Source: Candidatus Onthomorpha intestinigallinarum
Lineage (GTDB): Bacteria; Bacteroidota; Bacteroidia; Bacteroidales; P3
Assembly (NCBI GenBank): GCA_019114015.1
Contig: DXGG01000226.1
Coordinates: 1 to 7,176 of the forward strand
Reading direction: 5' to 3'
Length of the DNA: 7,176 bases
Shown: in pieces, positions 1 to 5,392 of the stretch
Numbering within the stretch: the first letter of the stretch is position 1
Layout: each line of letters starts with the position of its first letter
Made by a program: the position numbers and the translations under genes
The notes under the pieces: generated by a model
The model's database searches: none
Told to the model about the DNA's origin: nothing
Seen by the model: the letters and a program-made list of their open reading frames with translations, nothing else

Positions 1-1
1 A

Positions 2-499
2 TGCAAACTCGTCAGATATTTCGCCCCGGAAAACATACTGGAAGTAGGAACGGAGTTCGGCATAAGCACACAATACATGGCAAGGACAAACCATAATGCC
101 ACCGTATTCAGCATTGGAAACAGCGAAGAGAAAACATCCGTCGCCGACAAAGGATTCAGGGAAAACGGAATAAACAACGTGAAACTGTTTTCGGGCCTTT
201 ATGACCAACTGTTGCCAGAATGCCTTGAAAAAATGAGGCGTGTGGACTTTGCCTGCATAAACAAGGCCGATAATGACGACAAAATAATGCGCTATATCGA
301 ACTCATATTGCCTTATTGCAGTAAAGAATGTCCGATAGTCATAAAGGGAATATACGAAAACGAGGAAATGAAAAAGACATGGCAAGAAATATGCGAGGAC
401 AAAAGGTTCATGATTTGTGCGGACTTTTTTTCCTTCGGACTTATTCTTTTGAGTGACAAGCCTTTGCAAAAGCAGAACTACCGACTTAAGATGCGGTGA
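2..499 (+). CDS. Class I SAM-dependent methyltransferase-like protein, 5'-truncated by window edge
   Basis: The open frame runs in from the left edge (first full codon at 2) to a TGA at 497-499, giving 165 visible residues. The ATG at 77 is internal, because coding continues upstream with the glycine-rich SAM-binding motif I, ILEVGTEFGIS (visible residues 12-22). The rest follows the Rossmann-fold O-methyltransferase-like family common in Bacteroidota: a VFSI strand, NVKLFSGLYDQLLPE, a VDFACI strand, then RYIELILPY, a conserved EEMKKTWQEI helix and an ADFFSFGLILL strand near the C-terminus. From recall of the family, several acidic positions seem replaced: Glu after strand 2 is Gly39, the usual FIDGNH reads CINKAD (residues 85-90), and the usual DDI reads KGI (115-117). 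Roughly the first 80-100 residues are probably missing. It converges on lptC. The fold assignment is fairly sure; activity and substrate are unknown. Confidence 0.8.
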   Translation, partial: CKLVRYFAPENILEVGTEFGISTQYMARTNHNATVFSIGNSEEKTSVADKGFRENGINNVKLFSGLYDQLLPECLEKMRRVDFACINKADNDDKIMRYIELILPYCSKECPIVIKGIYENEEMKKTWQEICEDKRFMICADFFSFGLILLSDKPLQKQNYRLKMR

Positions 500-623
500 A
501 AACCAAACGAAGATTCAGAAAAATGAATTCAGAAAAGAAAAAAATGTCTTCTGAAAAGAAAATCACGGAATCAAGATTCGATAAACCGCTATCAAATTAC
601 GTACACAACGGTTCCGGATGGAA
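500..623. other. Convergent intergenic region between the methyltransferase-like gene and lptC
   Basis: This 124-nt gap separates two convergent genes. It is A-rich on the plus strand (T-rich on the minus strand), with repeated TTCAGAA and GAAAAGAAAA words between about 514 and 564. No GC-rich hairpin followed by a clean T-run was seen for either gene. Transcripts may end at the weak inverted repeat listed separately, by Rho, or beyond the neighbouring gene. Confidence 0.6.
528..555 (-). terminator. Weak AT-rich inverted repeat, possible terminator for lptC
   Basis: TTCAGAA at 528-534 is the exact reverse complement of TTCTGAA at 549-555, giving a 7-bp stem with a 14-nt loop. Read on the minus strand it is followed by TTCATTTTTC, so it could help end the lptC transcript. 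The stem has only two G:C pairs and the loop is long, so this is a weak candidate and may be a by-product of the local A-rich repeats. Confidence 0.22.
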
Positions 624-1184
624 TCAATCCTGTTCCTCTTCCACGGTCTGTGTTCCGTAAGGGTTCATAATCATTATGCTGTCGAAATTGTCCCTTGCCC
701 TCAGTCCGCTGCCGAAATCGATTCCCGAGGCGGAATGGTGACGTATCGGCAAATCCGTCCTCAACAATGCCGAATCCTTTATCCAAAACAAATCCCTGCA
801 ATAAAACGTATCCTGTTGACGATAGTCTATTATTACCACACTGTCCCTTATGTAATAAACCTCTGACCATTTGTAGTTGACGGCATAGTCAGCCCTTAGC
901 GTGGCCTTTGTAGACAAATCCTGATTCAGGAAAATCAGGTTTATTCCTTTGGGAAAACACATTTTTGCACTGTCACCCGAATACACCTGTATCAAGTCGG
1001 AAAACAGTTCGACGTCAACCACACCGTTCACACTTCTGAGAAGATGGGCGTCCTTTACGATTTGGGACGGTTTTCCTTTCATACTGTCTGCTGTTGTATT
1101 ATTCACATCCCGACCGCACGAAATACAAAGAATACAAAAAGCGAATATGCCTGTATAAGAAAGGCATATCCGCTTGTAATTCAT
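624..1184 (-). CDS. lptC: LPS export ABC transporter periplasmic lipoprotein LptC
   Basis: LptC is the membrane-anchored periplasmic component that passes LPS from the LptB2FG transporter toward LptA. Starting at the ATG at 1184 gives 186 residues. This start is preferred over the in-frame ATG at 1253 because it follows an AAGGAA ribosome-binding site, puts the hydrophobic signal directly at the N-terminus, and avoids overlapping the TPR gene. The signal (residues about 5-22) ends in LCISCG, which suggests lipid attachment at Cys23; the lipobox is relaxed, with Cys at -3. The mature part follows the Bacteroidota LptC pattern: PSQ near its start, FSDLIQVYSGDSA, MCFPKGINLIF, ATLRADYAVNY, RDSVVIID and CRDLFWI, then GIDFGSGLRARDNF and a closing MNPYGT. 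It starts 26 nt after the TPR gene and is the last gene of the array here. Confidence 0.9.
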   Translation of the reverse strand: MNYKRICLSYTGIFAFCILCISCGRDVNNTTADSMKGKPSQIVKDAHLLRSVNGVVDVELFSDLIQVYSGDSAKMCFPKGINLIFLNQDLSTKATLRADYAVNYKWSEVYYIRDSVVIIDYRQQDTFYCRDLFWIKDSALLRTDLPIRHHSASGIDFGSGLRARDNFDSIMIMNPYGTQTVEEEQD

Positions 1185-1188
1185 TATG

Positions 1189-1194
1189 TTCCTT
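1189..1194 (-). promoter_or_regulatory. Ribosome-binding site deciding the lptC start
   Basis: The minus strand reads AAGGAA, then four bases, then ATG at 1184. This Shine-Dalgarno-like site supports the ATG at 1184 over the longer in-frame start at 1253, which lies inside the upstream TPR gene. Confidence 0.55.
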
Positions 1195-1210
1195 ATGTTC
1201 GACACCTGTT

Positions 1211-2590
1211 TTAGTCTCTTGATCTGGCCGTTGTACCCTTTCCTATCCAACATCCGACGGTAAATCCCTGACCCGGTTGTATGGAATTGAAGAACATGTC
1301 GGCCTTAAGCGGCCATTGGCCGCGTGCGGAGTTCATTACCTTTTGAGCCTCATCGGCAATGGATGGATCTATCGACTTGGCTCTTGCAGCCTCATCATAA
1401 GCCACCCATGCGGCTCCTCTTATCTTTCCTTCGTGCGAGGCACAACTTACCGCACTTCTCAAATACATATTGGCAACCAACAAAACGGCCTTGCCCTCCA
1501 AAGACTTGTCATACTGCGGAATCTGGTTTGCAACATTTCTTGCCGCAGCATACTGACCGGAATTCATCAACGCCTGAGCCAAAACAAAAGCAGCCTTTGC
1601 CTTGGAATCGTTATCCTCCAACTTTTTCACTGCTTCCTCCAAATAAACAGCCGCCTCCTTGTTCTGATCTCTTGACATCAACATCGTTCCCATAAGGAAT
1701 GCAGACTTGCCGGTAGGTTCCAACTTGTGCAGATTCTCGGTTGCAGCAAAGAAAAGCTCGGAATCCGTACATCCTTTACGTTCAAGATTGGTCGTAATCT
1801 TCTTCAACAATGCCAAATCATTGGGATTTGTCTTGAATTTAGGCTCATAGATAGGTATTATCTTTTCACAAGACGCATAAGGGGCAATAATTTCCTCGGT
1901 TATGGCCAGATAGCTTGTAGCATTCTTCATATCGGTCTCAACCTTCTTTATTTCCTTGGCATTTCCGGAAGTTTTGAGTTGCTCCAAAAGTTTCTTGTCG
2001 TTGCTTATGATTGATTCCAATGTTTCAGCCGCATAATCATAGGCGGTGAACAACATGTCCATCTGTTCGTCGTTCGCCTTTATCGAAGCCAGATACTGTA
2101 TTGTCGCCGTCACATACAAGGGACAATACTGTGCATCCAACTTGTCTCCGCCCTTTTCACTTGCTTCTTTGTACAGATTATAGATCTGTTCCTTGGAATC
2201 CGGTCTGTATTCGGACAATATCTTTGCCTTCTGAGCTATATTGTTGTATTCCTCTCCGAAAGCCATGGTTCTTGTATCCTGCATGTCCAGGTATTCATCT
2301 ATATACTTGTCTCTTTCCGCAGGAGTGGTCGCATTGGCTATCATATATTTAAGAATGTTCGCGCCCCTTATGTAGGTGTTGACGTGATAGTTAGGACAAT
2401 GCTTCAACACTTTTAACCAGGGTTGATAAGCATCCTTGTAATTATTCTGCTTGTAAAACTCCTGGTACAAAGAATTGTTAATAAGACATGCAGTGCTGTC
2501 TTCCGGCGTCTTGCCGTACTTTTGTGCATTTACATTTACCGCACCCAACACCATAGCTGCAAATGCAGTAAAAAAAACTACTCTCCTCAT
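1211..2590 (-). CDS. Periplasmic TPR-repeat protein of an LptC-linked Bacteroidota family
   Basis: The protein has 459 residues. A signal peptide covers residues 1-22 (hydrophobic FFTAFAAMVLGAV, cleavage after VNA before Gln23), so it should be exported to the periplasm. The mature chain is almost wholly helical. An N-terminal TPR-like unit (about 36-70) contains YKDAYQPWLKVL. A charged helical middle (about 170-240) may form a coiled coil. Clearer TPR units lie at about 295-365, with KEAAVYLEEAV and AKAAFVLAQALMNSGQYAAA. The C-terminus (about 433-455), MFFNSIQPGQGFTVGCWIG, is not TPR-like; I recall a similar tail in homologues from other Bacteroidota. The ATG at 2590 follows an AAGGGA site. 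The gene lies 43 nt after the outer-membrane protein gene and 26 nt before lptC, suggesting a scaffolding role in envelope or LPS assembly, but that rests on context only. Confidence 0.85.
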   Translation of the reverse strand: MRRVVFFTAFAAMVLGAVNVNAQKYGKTPEDSTACLINNSLYQEFYKQNNYKDAYQPWLKVLKHCPNYHVNTYIRGANILKYMIANATTPAERDKYIDEYLDMQDTRTMAFGEEYNNIAQKAKILSEYRPDSKEQIYNLYKEASEKGGDKLDAQYCPLYVTATIQYLASIKANDEQMDMLFTAYDYAAETLESIISNDKKLLEQLKTSGNAKEIKKVETDMKNATSYLAITEEIIAPYASCEKIIPIYEPKFKTNPNDLALLKKITTNLERKGCTDSELFFAATENLHKLEPTGKSAFLMGTMLMSRDQNKEAAVYLEEAVKKLEDNDSKAKAAFVLAQALMNSGQYAAARNVANQIPQYDKSLEGKAVLLVANMYLRSAVSCASHEGKIRGAAWVAYDEAARAKSIDPSIADEAQKVMNSARGQWPLKADMFFNSIQPGQGFTVGCWIGKGTTARSRD

Positions 2591-2598
2591 TTTGTTAT

Positions 2599-2604
2599 TC
2601 CCTT
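2599..2604 (-). promoter_or_regulatory. Ribosome-binding site of the TPR gene
   Basis: The minus strand reads AAGGGA eight bases before the ATG at 2590, inside an otherwise A-rich leader. It fixes the start of the TPR gene and shows that this gene has its own initiation signal despite probable co-transcription. Confidence 0.5.
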
Positions 2605-2624
2605 GTTTTTATTATTGTTTTTAT
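2603..2624 (-). repeat. Tandem ATAAAAACAA repeat ahead of the TPR gene
   Basis: Two exact copies of TTGTTTTTAT (plus strand 2603-2612 and 2615-2624; ATAAAAACAA on the coding strand) are separated by 2 bp. They lie just upstream of the TPR start and overlap its ribosome-binding site by 2 bases. A third exact copy is at 6816-6825, ahead of the peptidase gene. A-rich leaders are common before Bacteroidota start codons, so this may be a translation-enhancing stretch. A specific regulatory role is not shown. Confidence 0.45.
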
Positions 2625-2633
2625 CATTGAATG

Positions 2634-3938
2634 TTATTGGTATTTCCTTTTAAAGAACCATAGATCCTTTGCTGAAAAAGAAACTCCTATACCGAAATAA
2701 TCCTTTTGTATCAAATCGTTTTCCAACGTACCCTGACGTCCGTATTCCAAACTTATGTTTATTCTCGTTCCCTGTTTCCTTATAGGAAGTCCGAATCCCA
2801 AAGAAACGCCTATGCGGGATATTCTTCTGTCCCTTAAATAGAGGGATCCGTTTTCATAGTTCGCACCTATACGATAGTTTATTTTCTCGAAATAATTGCC
2901 GTACATGTCCGGGGTGTACTCCGCTCCCACATTGAATTTATAAGAATCCTTGAGCACGTCAAAATACGTCACGTCCTGAAGAGAAAAACCGGACCACTCC
3001 GTATAAGTAAAATCCAGTCCGACAAACAACTTGTTCAACTTTTCATAGGAAAAGCCCGCTCCGAAAGACTGAGGCAGCTTTATATTGCCGTCTGTATCAG
3101 TAAACAATACGGAATCCCTCACTGTTTCCGCTCCCGCACTTTCGGTAAAGGTATATTGTCTGTATTCGTTCTTTGTAGGCAGATATGCAGGCAGTACATA
3201 AGTCAAGCCGAAACCTATCCTGTTGTCGTTTTTCAATGTTTTGAAATACTGCAATCCCAAATCGGCATTGAAAGCCGATATTCTGTAATTGCTTTCTATT
3301 CTCGAATTAAGTTTTTGTGCGTCATCCGGAAATTCAACCGTAGCACTCTTGTAATAATTTCCGAATATGTATTGCACATTGAGCCCCAAAGAAAAATCAT
3401 GCAGCCAACCCAATTTTTCCGAAGGCTGATATGCAATACCCAACATTGCTTTGTTCAGTCCTCCGTCCCCTTCGTATATCGCATTGTAATTTCCTGTTTC
3501 GGTATTCGACACGTTCGTTTCGGAAGCAGTGAAATCTATGGTTGACAAAGGCAAGAGACCACCCGCTATCTTAAGGGTTTGGTGCAGCGGAAATGCAAAC
3601 AATATATGCGAGATACCGCCTGTATTGCCTGAAGATTCCGCATTGTTGGACTTCAAAAAGACATTGTTGGAGCAAAAGCCTATGTCGAATACGAAAGACA
3701 AGGTATCAACTCCGGAATAGGAGGCAGGATTCTTATAATTCACAAAATTATTTCTTTGCAAGGCATAAGATATTCCTCCCATTGCGGAATTAACCGAATT
3801 CGTGAACATGTCCGTTTCGCCTATTCCATATTTTGAATATGGAGAACTTATGGTATTCTGGGACTTTACCTGTTCTGCAAATACCAAAAGCAACAAAAAA
3901 AGCAACGATATATCAAACCTTTTTCTTAGCATTAACAT
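2634..3938 (-). CDS. Outer-membrane beta-barrel protein, FadL/OmpP1-like
   Basis: The protein has 434 residues. A signal peptide (hydrophobic FDISLLFLLLLVF) is probably cleaved after VKS, before Gln27. The mature protein opens with SSPYSKYGIGE, a start typical of a Bacteroidota outer-membrane family, followed by AMGGISYAL and NYKNPASYSG, resembling the A-x-GG…NPA region of FadL/OmpP1 transporters. The rest alternates short polar turns with amphipathic, aromatic-rich strands such as FSLGLNVQYIFG, NRIGFGLTYVLP and KLFVGLDFTYTEW, as expected for a beta-barrel of roughly 12-14 strands. It ends GIGVSFSAKDLWFFKRKYQ. The start is uncertain: ATGs at 3938 and 3932 both fall inside the coaX 3' end (26- or 20-nt overlap), implying translational coupling. 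Its position beside TPR and lptC genes suggests an envelope role; the substrate is unknown and a structural or assembly function is also possible. Confidence 0.85.
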   Translation of the reverse strand: MLMLRKRFDISLLFLLLLVFAEQVKSQNTISSPYSKYGIGETDMFTNSVNSAMGGISYALQRNNFVNYKNPASYSGVDTLSFVFDIGFCSNNVFLKSNNAESSGNTGGISHILFAFPLHQTLKIAGGLLPLSTIDFTASETNVSNTETGNYNAIYEGDGGLNKAMLGIAYQPSEKLGWLHDFSLGLNVQYIFGNYYKSATVEFPDDAQKLNSRIESNYRISAFNADLGLQYFKTLKNDNRIGFGLTYVLPAYLPTKNEYRQYTFTESAGAETVRDSVLFTDTDGNIKLPQSFGAGFSYEKLNKLFVGLDFTYTEWSGFSLQDVTYFDVLKDSYKFNVGAEYTPDMYGNYFEKINYRIGANYENGSLYLRDRRISRIGVSLGFGLPIRKQGTRINISLEYGRQGTLENDLIQKDYFGIGVSFSAKDLWFFKRKYQ

Positions 3939-4650
3939 TCAATATAATATTTAATCCTTTCAATACCAGCTTATCCTCCACAATTACATTACAATTCAAT
4001 CGTTCTGCTATAAAACCCGCATCTCCTCCGGTCAAAACGACTTTAATGTTGTCATTTTCTTTCAAATACCAATTAATCATTGATTCTATCTCTGCCACTG
4101 TACCGTTAAGCACTCCCGATTTTATACATCCAATTGTACTTTTTTCACACAATCTTACGTTTTCATGTTCAATTTCTATCAACGGCAAATCAGTAGTAAA
4201 ATTATGTAAGGCCTTATATTTCATTTCAATACCGGTAGTTATACTTCCTCCTCTGTAAACCTTGTTTTCATCAACAAAATCAAAACAGACGCAACTGCCG
4301 GCATCTATCACCAATACTGCATCACCGCTATAAAGAACACTTGCCGCAACAACGGCAGCTATTCGATCCTTTCCAAGTGTGGACGGCGTGGAATAATCAA
4401 TTCTTATCGGCAGATACAACTCATCCGTCATGGAAAACAATTCCGTATTGTCCATCAAATAATTCATCACCTGTTCTTCTTCCTCCCCTGCAACAGAACT
4501 GACAATTGCCTGTTGTAAATCGAACTTACAAAACAGATTTTCAAGAATTCCGACCGACAAAGTTTGAAAAGAAGAAAAATATACCATATCATCTTTTTCA
4601 AAAACAGCCAGCTTATATCTTGTATTACCTCTGTCTATGACAAGTTTCAT
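3913..4650 (-). CDS. coaX: Type III pantothenate kinase CoaX
   Basis: CoaX carries out the ATP-dependent phosphorylation of pantothenate, the first step of coenzyme A synthesis, in the cytoplasm. At 245 residues it has the usual family length. ASKHA-fold motifs appear in order: the N-terminal phosphate-binding strand VIDRGNTRYK (residues 4-13), the GKDR motif (93-96) with the family's catalytic aspartate, the second phosphate motif VIDAGSC (114-120), the substrate-loop region GGSITTGIEMKYKALHNFT (134-152) followed by LPL, GVLNGTVAEIE (179-189), and VVLTGGDAGF (204-213). Compared with the common pattern, DAGT reads DAGS and the usual PG of the GGxIxPG loop reads TG; both look tolerable. The gene begins 13 nt after the unknown secreted protein gene and its end overlaps the outer-membrane protein start. 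Confidence 0.95.
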   Translation of the reverse strand: MKLVIDRGNTRYKLAVFEKDDMVYFSSFQTLSVGILENLFCKFDLQQAIVSSVAGEEEEQVMNYLMDNTELFSMTDELYLPIRIDYSTPSTLGKDRIAAVVAASVLYSGDAVLVIDAGSCVCFDFVDENKVYRGGSITTGIEMKYKALHNFTTDLPLIEIEHENVRLCEKSTIGCIKSGVLNGTVAEIESMINWYLKENDNIKVVLTGGDAGFIAERLNCNVIVEDKLVLKGLNIILNVNAKKKV

Positions 4651-4663
4651 AATCTCTGTTGCG

Positions 4664-5380
4664 CTATTCCGGATTATTATTCAAAGGAAGAGGATAAACC
4701 GATAAGAAAGTGTTTTTATCCATTATCTTGTCATAAAATTCCCTGTCCATGATACAGTCCTGTTCTTCCAAAGGCTGATTGTTGGAATCGTATATTTCAT
4801 AAGTTTTCTTTATAAGTTTACCTTCTTTATTCCAGAAATACTCCGAACGTTCAAAGGCAACCTCTGCACAACCTGAATTATAAGTATTGTACCTTCTTGC
4901 AAAATATATCAGATTACCGTCATTATTGTACAGTCTCTCATATATGTAATCCCATGCCTTATTTTGATTATATACCACTTCTTCACAATAAAAGAAAGTA
5001 TCCTTCGCATTTTGTTCTATCACATCGAACCTTCGTTCCAAACCCTGCAAGGATTCAACATTGCCAAAATAGTCAGTTATCTGACTGTCTCCTTCGTATT
5101 TTGCAAACCGAACAACCAGGCTGTCTATTTCCATAAGGTATCGTACATAAGCTATCAAATCCTCAGCAAACAGAACTTCCTCTCTCGCCTCGTCCGATTC
5201 GTCCTGCATTTCCATAGTCTCCTCGGACATTTCGTAAACCTGACCGGAATCCAACCCCACCTCATCGTGATACCCGTAATTGTCCGAAAAAACACTGTCA
5301 ATCTCATCCACCTCCTGCGAAAAAGCTGCAAATGGAATAAAAACAAACAAAAAACAAACGTACTTAACAGTCAAATTCAT
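4664..5380 (-). CDS. Secreted protein of unknown function with acidic linker and internal repeat
   Basis: I do not recognise this 238-residue protein. The ATG at 5380 is preferred over the GTG at 5389, because the GTG lies within the GGTGA ribosome-binding site. A signal peptide (VCFLFVFIPFAAFS) is probably cleaved before Gln22. Residues 22-74 are extremely acidic: 20 of 53 are Asp or Glu, with a single Arg, suggesting a flexible or ion-binding segment. A helical part follows (about 70-125), then an aromatic, probably beta-rich C-terminal half. That half holds two aligned 18-residue units, YNNDGNLIYFARRYNTYN (151-168) and WNKEGKLIKKTYEIYDSN (183-200), sharing N-x-[D/E]-G-x-L-I and a Tyr at the same spacing. 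The mature chain has three cysteines (132, 171, 209). It lies between the peptidase and coaX genes, 12 and 13 nt from each, so it is probably a real co-transcribed gene. No function is proposed. Confidence 0.8.
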   Translation of the reverse strand: MNLTVKYVCFLFVFIPFAAFSQEVDEIDSVFSDNYGYHDEVGLDSGQVYEMSEETMEMQDESDEAREEVLFAEDLIAYVRYLMEIDSLVVRFAKYEGDSQITDYFGNVESLQGLERRFDVIEQNAKDTFFYCEEVVYNQNKAWDYIYERLYNNDGNLIYFARRYNTYNSGCAEVAFERSEYFWNKEGKLIKKTYEIYDSNNQPLEEQDCIMDREFYDKIMDKNTFLSVYPLPLNNNPE

Positions 5381-5385
5381 ATCTT

Positions 5386-5390
5386 TCACC
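5386..5390 (-). promoter_or_regulatory. Ribosome-binding site deciding the start of the unknown secreted protein
   Basis: The minus strand reads GGTGA five bases before the ATG at 5380. The alternative GTG start at 5389 is part of this same site and would lie only 3 nt past the peptidase stop, so the ATG start is more likely. Confidence 0.45.
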
Positions 5391-5392
5391 GT

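Noticed and set aside
77..499. Reading the left-edge gene as a complete 140-residue protein starting at 77
   Set aside because: The same frame is open back to the window edge and encodes SAM motif I (ILEVGTEFG) upstream of that ATG, so the gene is truncated by the window rather than short.
523..660. A 45-residue plus-strand reading frame beginning MNSEKKKMSSEKK after the methyltransferase-like gene
   Set aside because: It starts in the A-rich intergenic repeat, so its lysine-rich opening follows from base composition. It has no convincing ribosome-binding site, its last 37 nt run antisense into lptC, and the peptide matches nothing I recognise.
1185..1253. A longer LptC beginning at the ATG at 1253
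   Set aside because: It would add 23 charged residues before the lipoprotein signal and overlap the 3' end of the TPR gene, whereas the ATG at 1184 has an AAGGAA site and begins directly with the signal.
1277..1695. Two overlapping plus-strand frames of about 125-130 codons inside the TPR gene
   Set aside because: Both are antisense to a clear exported TPR protein, overlap each other in different frames, and show low-complexity composition typical of shadows.
3833..4258. A 141-codon plus-strand frame across the coaX/outer-membrane protein junction
   Set aside because: It is antisense to conserved CoaX motifs and to the signal peptide of the barrel protein; its Ser/Thr/Pro-rich product has no recognisable family.
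5155..5346. An Arg-rich 63-codon minus-strand frame within the unknown secreted protein gene
   Set aside because: It is the alternative reading frame of the acidic coding segment; Asp/Glu-rich codons shifted by one base readily give Arg-rich text.
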